Of a stretch of DNA of 64,000 bases, positions 53,499 to 61,631 are shown piece after piece. Source of the stretch: GCA-2731375 sp964631725 (GTDB taxonomy: Bacteria > Pseudomonadota > Alphaproteobacteria > GCA-2731375); NCBI GenBank assembly GCA_964631725.1, contig CAZVYX010000025.1:17457-81456 (forward strand), in the 5' to 3' direction. A program made the translations under genes and the position numbers. The notes beneath the pieces were generated by a model. That model did not search any database, had not been told where the DNA came from, and was given only the letters and a program-made list of their open reading frames with translations. Every line of letters begins with the position of its first letter. Position 1 is the stretch's first letter.

Positions 53499-54443
53499 TC
53501 AAAATCCCTTCTTAACCTTAGCCGCGACTTCGGTTGCCCGCTTGCGCAGACCGCCTTCGACATAGCCGCCACCCTTAAGAGCGCCATCGCCACGTCCAGC
53601 CAGGCTGACTTCCGTATCCTCTTGCGCTTCCTGGAACTCTTCGCTCTTGCTTGCTGTCAGAGCGTCGATATCACCAGCGATCGGCTTGAAGGTGGTTTTC
53701 GGGTTCAGATATTCCTCAATCGTCTTCGGCGGTTTGGCATCAGCCATCATCCGAAGCCAAGCCACGACATTCCAAATGTCCTGATCCTGCAGGAAATTGC
53801 CCCAAGCCGGCATCGATGCCGAAAGATTGACGGCTTCGCCACCGCCCTTGATGACCGTGAACAGCTGCAAATTGGACTTGTTGTTCATGTAGCCGCCGTC
53901 GGTCAGAACGCGCGGACGCGGATCAACTTGCGAGGCGCTCGGCCCGTCGCCGCGCAGCCCCCAGCCATGGCAGGCGATGCAATAGACGTAATACCATTGC
54001 TTGCCTTCGTTGGGATCGGCTCCGGGAACAAGGGTGCTCTTGAAGGCCGGCGACCAATTGTTGGTCCATTGATTGTAGAGCGCTTCGCCTTCCTTGGGCT
54101 TCTTAACGCGGTCCCACAATTCGGTCTTGCCGCTCTTGCCTGCGTAACCGCTGTCGCCCTTCGTCAGCGTGGTGCCTTCAGTGCGCTTGCCGACACCTGT
54201 CAGGTAGTCGAACGGCGCCACGCCATAGGTGCTGCCGGCCACGCCGGACGTCATCTGGGTCGCTTCGGCATCGTAGGCATCCGCGGCAGCCTCCAATTCC
54301 GCATCCGTACGGACCGGACAGACCACCTTGGTACCATCATGCAGCTGGCACCTGGTCGTCGCCGCCTGCGAAGGTGTGTACGCCGACATCGCGATAACGC
54401 TGCCTAATGCCGCCGCCAATATGAACTTAAATTTCAGCTGCAT
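53499..54443 (-). CDS. Periplasmic c-type cytochrome sharing leader with the NosZ-like gene
   Basis: 314 residues. The Sec signal peptide (MQLKFKFILAAALGSVIAMS) is almost the same as that of the NosZ-like protein. Haem motif C155-IA-C158-H159 lies in a class I-type fold with distal Met in ASMPAWGNF. Further cysteines at 32 and 42 could form a disulfide. The C-terminal ~80 residues are charged and low in complexity. A dedicated electron donor to the NosZ-like protein is likely given the shared leader and promoter box. Confidence 0.87.
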   Translation of the reverse strand: MQLKFKFILAAALGSVIAMSAYTPSQAATTRCQLHDGTKVVCPVRTDAELEAAADAYDAEATQMTSGVAGSTYGVAPFDYLTGVGKRTEGTTLTKGDSGYAGKSGKTELWDRVKKPKEGEALYNQWTNNWSPAFKSTLVPGADPNEGKQWYYVYCIACHGWGLRGDGPSASQVDPRPRVLTDGGYMNNKSNLQLFTVIKGGGEAVNLSASMPAWGNFLQDQDIWNVVAWLRMMADAKPPKTIEEYLNPKTTFKPIAGDIDALTASKSEEFQEAQEDTEVSLAGRGDGALKGGGYVEGGLRKRATEVAAKVKKGF

Positions 54444-54616
54444 TCTTAATTTCTCCCCGTATATCGAAGCCAGCTATCGATATGTCCGGCTGACTTACTG
54501 TCAAACTCACCAAGGGTGGCCGGGTCAGCGCATGGACGCACCACCCGACACAAATAGAACACAGCATGACCGGAACATAGTTTGCGGAGCACCGACTTGA
54601 CCTTGGTCAAGCCCGC
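54385..54616 (-). repeat. Duplicated leader/signal-peptide segment, copy A
   Basis: Covers the first ~20 codons of the 53499 gene and ~170 bp upstream. From 54441 to 54615 it differs from 61027-61201 at 11 of 175 positions by my count (about 94% identity). It includes a TTGACC-TT-GGTCAA box. Sequence similarity stops abruptly beyond it. Confidence 0.85.
54597..54610 (-). promoter_or_regulatory. FNR/DNR-like box upstream of the cytochrome c gene
   Basis: TTGAC-CTTG-GTCAA, extended to CTTGACC/GGTCAAG arms, fits TTGA-N6-TCAA sites of Crp/FNR-family regulators (FNR, FixK, DNR/NnrR). It begins 154 bp upstream of the start codon, implying a leader of ~110 nt if it activates from the usual position. 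Confidence 0.65.
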
Positions 54617-54867
54617 TTCCAGGACGGGCCTCGACACCCCTCCTTGCGCCTGCCGCAACCGCCCGCGATGGCAGAGAACAAGGGGCATAGACACGGACGG
54701 CACGGTGACCGCCGCACGGTCTGCGACAAAACATCGCAGGCCAAAAGATCCTGGAAATTTCTTCGATTCTAGCGCCGTCCACGTCTTTGGTCCGGTTCAA
54801 TAGCCAGGCAAAATTTGTAAGAGCGATTGGCCGGCAAGCAATCCGGCAGCGCGGACAACTTCGGAAG
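54617..54867. other. Intergenic region downstream of the Vgb-like genes
   Basis: About 250 bp without a gene. A short stem GCCGG/CCGGC (54831-54835 and 54844-54848) lies just past the stop of the 54868 gene and may end that transcript. Otherwise I see nothing recognisable. Confidence 0.4.
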
Positions 54868-55881
54868 CTATTTCAGCCACAACCCCAGCAGGTCTTCGCC
54901 GCGCAGTCGGTTCAAGGCGTTTTGCGAAATATCGGTGAACCAGATGTTGCCGTCCCGGTCGATCGCGATGTCATTTGGTTCGCTTTGCCCCAGCACCACC
55001 TTGAACTCCAGAAACTCCCCGGAAACCGCGTTCATGGCCCCAAGCTTGCCCACATGGCCAAGCGAGAAAATGACATTTCCGTGCCGGTCGATGGTCAGTC
55101 CCTCGACAACCCCGCGTACCGGAAGCGTGAAACCCTCGAATTGTCCTTTCGACGGATCGAACATCATCAGTTTGCTGTTCCTGCGGCCGCCGAACCAGAT
55201 CCGCCCATCAGGGCCGATGACAATATCCTTGGGCACCAGGAAGGGTTCGGGGAAAGCGAACTCCCTGAACTTTCCGCTTCGCGGATCGAACGAAGCCAGC
55301 TTATTTCCCTGCGATTCGACGAACCATATGAGGCCCTTGGCGCCCACCGCGATACCGGTCGGCTGACTGTTGGGCGTGGGAATGGGATACTCCGTGAAGC
55401 TTTCGTTTCGGGGATTGAACTTACCGAGTTTGTTGCCGAAAAATTCGGTGAACCAGATCACGCCGCCATCGTTATCATCCGCGCTGGCGATCCAACGGGG
55501 AACACTGTCGATGGTCGGAATGTCATATTCCTTGAAGGTCTTGGAGACCGGATCGAAGCGGCCCAATTGATTGGCGTCCTGCTCGACGAACCAAACCACA
55601 CCCGCGCCATCTGTCGTGAGATCGGCGGGAAAACTTCGATGGGTGGGTATGTCGTACTCCGTGAAGGCTTTCTTGGCCGGATCGAATTTGCCCAGTTTGT
55701 TGGCGTTGGCTTCCAATACCCAGATCGTGCCGCTGGCGGTAATATTTATCCTGGAGGGCAAGGCATTCCGCGACGGTATGGGGTAGGTGTCGAGATTCCA
55801 GTTCAAATTGGCGGCACCAGCAAGCGAAGCAACGAGCAAACCCAACAAAGCCGCGCATACGATAGCCACGCGCCGCATCAT
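54868..55881 (-). CDS. Virginiamycin B lyase-like beta-propeller, secreted
   Basis: 337 residues with a Sec signal peptide (cleavage near AGAANL). About seven ~42-residue blades with the repeated pattern WF-x-E-x2-x-N-K-L-G-x-F-D-P and EYDIPT. This is the Vgb/streptogramin lyase family fold. In a respiratory operon an antibiotic lyase is unlikely; a periplasmic scaffold or binding protein for the NosZ-like system is more plausible. It overlaps the upstream Vgb-like gene by 4 bp. Confidence 0.82.
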   Translation of the reverse strand: MMRRVAIVCAALLGLLVASLAGAANLNWNLDTYPIPSRNALPSRINITASGTIWVLEANANKLGKFDPAKKAFTEYDIPTHRSFPADLTTDGAGVVWFVEQDANQLGRFDPVSKTFKEYDIPTIDSVPRWIASADDNDGGVIWFTEFFGNKLGKFNPRNESFTEYPIPTPNSQPTGIAVGAKGLIWFVESQGNKLASFDPRSGKFREFAFPEPFLVPKDIVIGPDGRIWFGGRRNSKLMMFDPSKGQFEGFTLPVRGVVEGLTIDRHGNVIFSLGHVGKLGAMNAVSGEFLEFKVVLGQSEPNDIAIDRDGNIWFTDISQNALNRLRGEDLLGLWLK

Positions 55882-57176
55882 GCCGGCCGCCTACGCCAGA
55901 GGATGAATAGTCCTCCCAATAACAACACGGCCAGGGCGGTCAAGGCAGCGGCCACGATCGTATCACCCATTGGCGTCGCCGACGCCACACTGGATGGCCG
56001 CGCGGTGGCGGCCGTTCCGGCCCCTCCCCCGCCCCGGACCACGATCTTTGCCATGGCGGCCCGGGCCTTGGTCATGGAAAGCATGCCAAGCCTTTTTGCC
56101 TCGGTACCGGTCTCCGAGAACCAGAGGCGACGGCGCGCGGCATCGATCGCCATGTCGCCGGGAAGCGAGGCAAAGGTGGGAATGTCAAACTCCTTGAATT
56201 CCGCCTGCACGGGTTCAAACAGACCGACCTTGTTGCCCATGTACTCGAGAAACCAAATCCCACCGTCACCGCCCGCCGCGATGGCATTGGGCAAGCCGCC
56301 CGCGGTTGGGATCAAGGCCTCGTAGAACCTCTCTTCCTCGGGATAAAACACACTGAGCCTGTTGGTTCGCAACTCGACGAACCAGACCCTGCCCGTGCCA
56401 TCCACGGTCAGTGCTTCGGGATTGGCGAAAGCGGTCGGGATCTGATACTCGCTGAACGCGGCCCTGGCGGGAACAAACCTGCCGATCTTGTTGGCATTGG
56501 CCTCGGTGAACCAGATGCTATCGCCGCCGTCAATTGCGATCCCCTTGGGATAGCTATGCGGTGTGGGAATGGCATAGCCCCGCAGACCGGCGCCGTCCGG
56601 GGCAAAGCTATAAAGCTTGTTATTCTCGGGCGAGAGAAACCAGACGACCCCCTTTCGGTCGACCAACAGGTCATCTGGTGAAACGTTGCCTTGATCCTTG
56701 CCATGTTCGCCGGCCGTGCCGGAGTCTGGATCGGCAAGAATGTATCGCCTAAACTTGCCGGCGGTTGGATCGAACCGGCCCAACAACCACGTACCGTCAT
56801 CGGAATCGGCCCATCGGCGAACGCTGAACCAGACGCTGCCGTCCGGGCCGAGCGCCAGCCGCGATGGCCCAAGGTTGCCCCAATCGGAAGGCAGGGGAAA
56901 AGCCTCGAACACCCGATGCTCGGGATCGAACACGACAAGGTTCTTCCCGACTTTCTCGGTGAACCATACCTTTCCCCCGATCCCCACCGCGATGGAGTGT
57001 GGTGAACTGATATTGCTGGGAACCTCGAACTCCTCAATCACCGAGTCCATCGCTTGGTCGGCCGACCGGGCCGCGATCGGTATCGCCAGAAGGAATGCAC
57101 AGCACAACAAACCGGTTACCCAAGCGCCTGGGCCGGGCCGTTGCGGTATATGGAGCCTGCGCAGGAGACGGTGCAT
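55878..57176 (-). CDS. Virginiamycin B lyase-like beta-propeller with C-terminal anchor
   Basis: 432 residues from ATG 57176, 11 bp after the upstream stop. Signal peptide (~20-40), then seven Vgb-type blades (VWFTEKVGKNLVVFDPEHR, IWFTEANANKIGRFVPARA), then a linker and a C-terminal membrane helix (~405-427) ending in RRRP. It is anchored to the outer face of the cytoplasmic membrane, beside the secreted paralogue encoded next. Function not established. Confidence 0.8.
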   Translation of the reverse strand: MHRLLRRLHIPQRPGPGAWVTGLLCCAFLLAIPIAARSADQAMDSVIEEFEVPSNISSPHSIAVGIGGKVWFTEKVGKNLVVFDPEHRVFEAFPLPSDWGNLGPSRLALGPDGSVWFSVRRWADSDDGTWLLGRFDPTAGKFRRYILADPDSGTAGEHGKDQGNVSPDDLLVDRKGVVWFLSPENNKLYSFAPDGAGLRGYAIPTPHSYPKGIAIDGGDSIWFTEANANKIGRFVPARAAFSEYQIPTAFANPEALTVDGTGRVWFVELRTNRLSVFYPEEERFYEALIPTAGGLPNAIAAGGDGGIWFLEYMGNKVGLFEPVQAEFKEFDIPTFASLPGDMAIDAARRRLWFSETGTEAKRLGMLSMTKARAAMAKIVVRGGGGAGTAATARPSSVASATPMGDTIVAAALTALAVLLLGGLFILWRRRPA

Positions 57177-57187
57177 CTGCACGAAGA

Positions 57188-57862
57188 TTACCACGTCATG
57201 GTCGGTTCGTAATAGTGCCGCAATTGCCAGTTCGCGTCCTTGTACGACTGCACGGTGCCGCCGCCGGCCCGGTAACCACCTACCTTGATCTGCGTTTCCC
57301 GGGCACCGCGGTAGTATTTCGCCATGTCGGGTGGCGGCAACGCCTGGCGCACGCCCATCATCGGATTGTGGCAAGAGGTGCAACCGGTGGTCTTGGCGGG
57401 AAAGCCGTTGCCCATCACGGCGGCCGTCATGCCGACCCAGATGCCCACGGCGCCCACCGCCATCAGCAGCTTGGCCACGGTCGAGTGGCGCCGCCCGGAC
57501 GCCTTCCTACGGCCAAAGACCAGCGGCAGGGCAAACCCCGCCAGCAGGATCAGGACGGGGGCCCAGAAGGTCCCCACGGGCAGCCATTTGGTCGCCTCGC
57601 CGGTCAGGTACCAGAACGGCTGGAAGATGAAGATCAGATACCATTCAGGGGCCGGAAGATACTCGCCCTCGGTGGGCAGTGGCGGCATGTTCACATCCGA
57701 GGGCACGCGATAGTAATAGGACAGAACGACCAATAGGGCGATGGTGATGACGCTGACGGCCACGGTTTTGAGGGCGTGGCGCGGCCAAAAGCCATGGAAC
57801 TTCTGCGGATAGGGCGGATCGTATTTCGGATCGCGGATCAGTTCGCGTTGCTTCTCGGTCAT
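57188..57862 (-). CDS. Subunit IV-like cytochrome b C-terminal half with c-type haem
   Basis: 224 residues. Three membrane helices with the Qo-site motif PEWYLIFIFQ (~72-81), as in PetD, then a C-terminal periplasmic tail with C161-TS-C164-H165. This is the layout of Bacillus QcrC (subunit IV fused to cytochrome c), although the c-domain is shorter. It pairs with the b6-like protein encoded 28 bp upstream. Tail motif CHNPMMGVR matches the 46072 product. Confidence 0.88.
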   Translation of the reverse strand: MTEKQRELIRDPKYDPPYPQKFHGFWPRHALKTVAVSVITIALLVVLSYYYRVPSDVNMPPLPTEGEYLPAPEWYLIFIFQPFWYLTGEATKWLPVGTFWAPVLILLAGFALPLVFGRRKASGRRHSTVAKLLMAVGAVGIWVGMTAAVMGNGFPAKTTGCTSCHNPMMGVRQALPPPDMAKYYRGARETQIKVGGYRAGGGTVQSYKDANWQLRHYYEPTMTW

Positions 57863-57890
57863 GCCTTCGCTCCCACCGCCGCCTTCACAC

Positions 57891-58523
57891 TTACAGGGGT
57901 TCCGAGATGCCGTGCTTCTTCACCATCCTGAAATGGAAAGCGAGAAGCGCGAACAGGATCAACGGCAGAATCACGATATGAGTGATGAAACTTCGGTAGA
58001 TCGTGAAAGTATCGAGCACGAAGCTCTTCATGAACTCGCCGACCAGCGGCCACGTCGCAACATAGTCGACCCAGATCGCATAGGACCAATAAGCCCGCCA
58101 GTCCCAAGGCAGAATGATGCCGCTGAGCACAAGCAGGAAGACCACGAAAAATTGCAATACACCGGAAATCCAATTCAGCTCCCGGGGGTTGCGGTAGGCC
58201 TTGCGGTAGAACACGGTAACCAGGTGGGTGAAGACCGAGGCCAGCAACAACGTCGCGCCCCAACGGTGCATGTTCCTGACCAGCCAGCCGAGCGGAACCT
58301 CGTTCGACATATAGTCGATGCTATTCAGGGCTTCCTTGGGGTCGGGGGTATAATAGAACAGCATGAAAATGCCGCCGATCACCTGCAGGATGATGATCAG
58401 CAGGGAGATGCCGCCAAAACAAAAGAAAAAGGAATGCGAAGGAACGGCCTGTGCCTTCTTCGCTTGCAGCCAGGTGCCAAAGCCGGTCCTCTGGTCCAGC
58501 CAGTCGCTGAGCTTCGCCATCAT
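57891..58523 (-). CDS. Cytochrome b6-like subunit
   Basis: 210 residues, four membrane helices. Haem ligands H86/H100 and H182/H197; the longer second interval is the b6/QcrB type. Cys35 in FFFCFGGIS aligns with the b6 cysteine that covalently binds haem ci near the Qi site, so a third haem is predicted. The C-terminus KKHGISEPL matches b6. It oxidises quinol together with the 57188 product, but no Rieske protein gene is present in the window. Confidence 0.9.
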   Translation of the reverse strand: MMAKLSDWLDQRTGFGTWLQAKKAQAVPSHSFFFCFGGISLLIIILQVIGGIFMLFYYTPDPKEALNSIDYMSNEVPLGWLVRNMHRWGATLLLASVFTHLVTVFYRKAYRNPRELNWISGVLQFFVVFLLVLSGIILPWDWRAYWSYAIWVDYVATWPLVGEFMKSFVLDTFTIYRSFITHIVILPLILFALLAFHFRMVKKHGISEPL

Positions 58524-59065
58524 TGGCTTTGACCCTTGCCGCCGCCAACGCCGCCGGTGGCGGTGGAGGCATTCGCCTGCATGGCCTTGGTGATGCTCTC
58601 ACGGTCCTGATCGTCGGTGTCGCCCCTGAAATCGAGCTTCCAGGTGTTGCTTTCCTCGTCCACGTTCAGGTGGACCTGGGTGCGGATGTTGTAGACGCCG
58701 CCGAAATTCGACGGCATGCGGTAATCGATTGTCACCACCGCGTGTCTGCCACTGATCGTGCTGTCGACGATATCCGCCTTGAAACCAGACGGGTACCGGT
58801 TGACGACACCGAGAAATAGCGCCCGGTCGGTTCGCGTTTGCGCGCCGCTGGTCAGCTTGTAGGCTTCGTTGATCAGCAGGTTGCCGCCCCTGATCTTCGC
58901 TTCGGAGATATATTCGTAGAAATTCTCGACCACCGAGACCGGTGTCTCTTCTGGCAGCGGCATTTCCTCGGTACCGAGATTTATCGCGGCGAAACTGACG
59001 CCAACCAGGAGCAGAACCGCGAATACGCCGCCGAAAAGAGCCTTCATTGGAAGTTTTGACAACAT
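58520..59065 (-). CDS. Membrane-anchored NTF2-like protein, function unknown
   Basis: 181 residues. N-terminal membrane helix (~8-28), then an alpha+beta domain (ENFYEYISEAKIRGG, VVTIDYRMPSNF, WKLDFRGDT) resembling NTF2/MlaC-like folds. It occupies the position where a Rieske subunit is expected in a bc operon but has no cysteine at all. It overlaps the b6-like gene by 4 bp. It may be an assembly or structural subunit. Confidence 0.7.
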   Translation of the reverse strand: MLSKLPMKALFGGVFAVLLLVGVSFAAINLGTEEMPLPEETPVSVVENFYEYISEAKIRGGNLLINEAYKLTSGAQTRTDRALFLGVVNRYPSGFKADIVDSTISGRHAVVTIDYRMPSNFGGVYNIRTQVHLNVDEESNTWKLDFRGDTDDQDRESITKAMQANASTATGGVGGGKGQSQ

Positions 59066-59212
59066 TTCTCTTGCGAACTCCGAATAGTCAACGTGATCCC
59101 TGAACTTAAGCGCAAAGCCCCGGCGTTACTGTACTTTTTGCCGTGGCGCCGAAGGAAAAACGAACACCGCTGTTCCAACGTACGACAGAACTCAACGGGC
59201 CCCTAAACGGCA

Positions 59213-59244
59213 CTCATCCCCCCTTTTTGCAAAGGGAGGATGAG
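59213..59244 (-). other. Hairpin downstream of the NosZ-like gene
   Basis: CTCATCC-C-CCCTTT and AAAGGG-A-GGATGAG form a 14-bp stem with one mismatch and a TTGC loop, in the ~210-bp gap after the NosZ-like stop codon. The T-tract is weak, so it may act as an mRNA-stabilising or partial-termination element that makes the NosZ-like protein more abundant than the downstream subunits. Confidence 0.5.
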
Positions 59245-59277
59245 ATACAACAAGCCGTTCATGAGTGCTTCCGGGCG

Positions 59278-61029
59278 TTACAGCCCCTTCACTCTCGGTG
59301 CGATCTCGAGCTCGCCCGGTCCGACCAGACCAGGCAGCGTCTGCGCCTTGTCATACTCGCCGATTGACAGGTTCGAGGCATCGCCGTTGGGATCGTCCAC
59401 GAAGAACGAGCCGCGCATTTCCAGATGCAGAGGACCGCAGAAATGCTGGCAGAAGATCGCGTACTCACCGGTGATATCGGCCGTGAACTCGGCCACCGCC
59501 GTCACGCCACGCGGTGCGTCAAGGTTGGTCCGCAAACCGTAAGGCCCATAGATCAGGAAGCCCATGGTGACGTCCGGGTTCTTGGTGATACCTGCCGCCC
59601 GGTCGATGTTGGTCACGAAGATGCGCACCTTGTCGCCCTTGTTGACCCGCACCTGCCGCGGAATGTAGCCATAGCTGAAAGCCTTGACGTGAACTTCCTT
59701 GACGCCGTCCTTCATGCGGATGCCGGGTTTTTCCTTGGACTTGGGAATCAGATAAACCTTGGCATCGGCCCTGTGCGCGGGACGGATGTCGACGGCGGCC
59801 TTGGTGATCAGACCACCCTTGGTCGCCTGGCCCATGTTCCAACGCTTGATCTGCGAGGCGTAGATCGACTTGGCGTTATGCGGTTCGCCGTCAACCGGAA
59901 CGATCCGCAGGGTCTTGCCGTAAGTCGGGCTCTTCTCCCGCGCATCCCACAGTTCGAAGTTCACCGGGAAAATCAGGCCGGTTGGATTGAACAGGCCAGT
60001 GGAGAACTTGTTGAGCGAGATGACGTAGTCGTTGTTGGAGGAGATGGCGATGTGGCCGGTCCGGTAATGGGTCGGAATTTCATCCACCACTTCGAGCTTC
60101 TTCAAGTCGATCTTCACGTTCGAATCCGACACGAAGCAGCTTTCGTAAGCATACTTGGAAGTCAGGCCTTCCGGGCTGTCCTTGCCGGGCTCGTAGGTGC
60201 CGCCGTCCTTGTCGTAAACATCCATGACCGAATGCAACGGGCCGGCGCAGGTCGGGATCACCTTCTTGACCGCCAGTTTCTCGACGTCGATCACGGTCAT
60301 GGTCGCCGACAGCTTGTCACTGACCAGAACCATGGTGCTTTCGGGAATGACGTCGGTGCCATGCGGGTTCTTACCGACCGGGATTTCCTTGATGTACTTG
60401 AAGGGAGAGGTCGAGAACACGCCTACCGTGGAGTGATAGTAGTTGCCGGAAAAGACGTAACGGCCCTTTTTGTCGACATCAAGATAGTCAGGTGCGCTAG
60501 GCGCCGGACCCCAGTCGATGACCTCGGTCTTACCGGTGGAAATTTCGGTCTTCGACATCTTGCCGGAATATTCGCCGGAGCCGTAAAGGAACTTACCGGT
60601 GTCATCCAAGGCGATATGATGGACGCCAAAGGGGAACGGCAGGGAAATCAAACGCTCCAGATAGCCGCTCTGCAGGTTGATAACGCCGATGGTATTGGCG
60701 CCCTTATCGTTGACATACAGGTATTTCCCGTCGGGCGTCAGGTTCTTGTTGCCCGCATTGGTGCCGCTGAATACCGGTTCGTGCAGATCGACGCCAACGT
60801 CGATGTGGCGATAGGTCCGCATGCTGGGCAATCCGATGATGGCAACCCTGCCATCCAGACCGCCGGCATTGTAGAGCAGCATCGGGTCCTTCGTCGGATT
60901 ATCCGTTGCTTCATTGGACGCGTGTTGCCAATCGGGCAAATCCGCCGCCGCCAATGATTCCGAAGACGCCGACATCGCGATTACGCTGCCCAATGCCGCC
61001 GCCCATATGAACTTAGATTTCAGCTGCAT
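59278..61029 (-). CDS. NosZ-like multicopper propeller-cupredoxin protein (divergent ligands)
   Basis: 583 residues; Sec, not Tat, signal peptide. Residues ~55-430 form a NosZ-type seven-bladed propeller and ~440-545 a cupredoxin. Compared from memory with nitrous oxide reductase, six CuZ histidine positions are recognisable (H83, H137/138, H223 in NPHG, H266 in GPLH, H321/326 in HYRTGH, H384 in EPHN), but the conserved HH pair is H83-E84. The CuA loop has C527-x3-C531-x3-H535-x2-M538, yet the upstream CuA His is missing and the loop Trp is His529. It may be an N2O reductase variant or a related enzyme with another substrate. It heads the minus-strand operon. Confidence 0.8.
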   Translation of the reverse strand: MQLKSKFIWAAALGSVIAMSASSESLAAADLPDWQHASNEATDNPTKDPMLLYNAGGLDGRVAIIGLPSMRTYRHIDVGVDLHEPVFSGTNAGNKNLTPDGKYLYVNDKGANTIGVINLQSGYLERLISLPFPFGVHHIALDDTGKFLYGSGEYSGKMSKTEISTGKTEVIDWGPAPSAPDYLDVDKKGRYVFSGNYYHSTVGVFSTSPFKYIKEIPVGKNPHGTDVIPESTMVLVSDKLSATMTVIDVEKLAVKKVIPTCAGPLHSVMDVYDKDGGTYEPGKDSPEGLTSKYAYESCFVSDSNVKIDLKKLEVVDEIPTHYRTGHIAISSNNDYVISLNKFSTGLFNPTGLIFPVNFELWDAREKSPTYGKTLRIVPVDGEPHNAKSIYASQIKRWNMGQATKGGLITKAAVDIRPAHRADAKVYLIPKSKEKPGIRMKDGVKEVHVKAFSYGYIPRQVRVNKGDKVRIFVTNIDRAAGITKNPDVTMGFLIYGPYGLRTNLDAPRGVTAVAEFTADITGEYAIFCQHFCGPLHLEMRGSFFVDDPNGDASNLSIGEYDKAQTLPGLVGPGELEIAPRVKGL

Positions 61030-61202
61030 TCTTAATTTCTCCCCGTATATCGAAGCCAGCTTTCGATATGTCCGGCTGACTTACTGTCAAACTCACCAAG
61101 GGTGGCCGGGTCGGCGCATGGACGCACTTCCCGACGCAAATAGAACACAGCTTGACGGGATCATAGTTTGCGTGGCGCCGACTTGACCTTGGTCAAGCCC
61201 AG
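60971..61202 (-). repeat. Duplicated leader/signal-peptide segment, copy B
   Basis: Counterpart of 54385-54616. It covers the start of the NosZ-like gene and ~170 bp upstream, including the identical promoter box. Coding similarity extends through the signal peptide (AAALGSVIAMSA) and then ends, so a promoter-plus-signal cassette was duplicated. Confidence 0.85.
61183..61196 (-). promoter_or_regulatory. FNR/DNR-like box upstream of the NosZ-like gene
   Basis: TTGAC-CTTG-GTCAA, identical to 54597-54610 and at the same 154-bp distance from the start codon. Predicts control by a Crp/FNR-family regulator; DNR/NnrR sites of denitrifiers have this form. Confidence 0.65.
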
Positions 61203-61631
61203 GTTTCGGATCCACTCTTGGAGTGCTCTTTGCGAACGTTGAAACCGCCCGCGATGCCTACGGACAAAGGGCATCGGCGCGATCGAGGCCCGAGCCGGCG
61301 GATGCTCTGCGACAAAACACCGCAGGCCAGTATCTAACCGGCGTTGCCCCGGCGGTCCACGAAGGATTTGGTCATCGCGGTCGTCAATGGCGGGGCGGTC
61401 CGCGATGGTGGCAGGTCGGAGCCCGGCCATCGCCGGCGGGGATGTCACGGCCCTAAAGGCGACCCTTGAACGGGCCGACATGGGCACCGCGATACCAGCG
61501 ATCGGACGGGCATCGCCCCTTCTCAATGGCTCAACGGCTTAGATCATACAGCCCCAAAATGCTATGATCGTTCACAGCGAATAAAATCCGGGCGGATGCG
61601 GCTACGGCCGGGCAAGGGAAATGGACCGACG
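61203..61631. other. Intergenic region upstream of the HlyC-like gene
   Basis: About 430 bp between the duplicated leader and the HlyC-like start. Open frames here are short, overlap on both strands and lack ribosome-binding sites, so I call none. No recognisable element apart from the leader's end. Confidence 0.4.

Noticed and set aside
54868..57176. Streptogramin resistance (Vgb) genes
   Set aside because: The fold matches, but both are exported, one is membrane-anchored, and they lie inside a cytochrome/copper operon.
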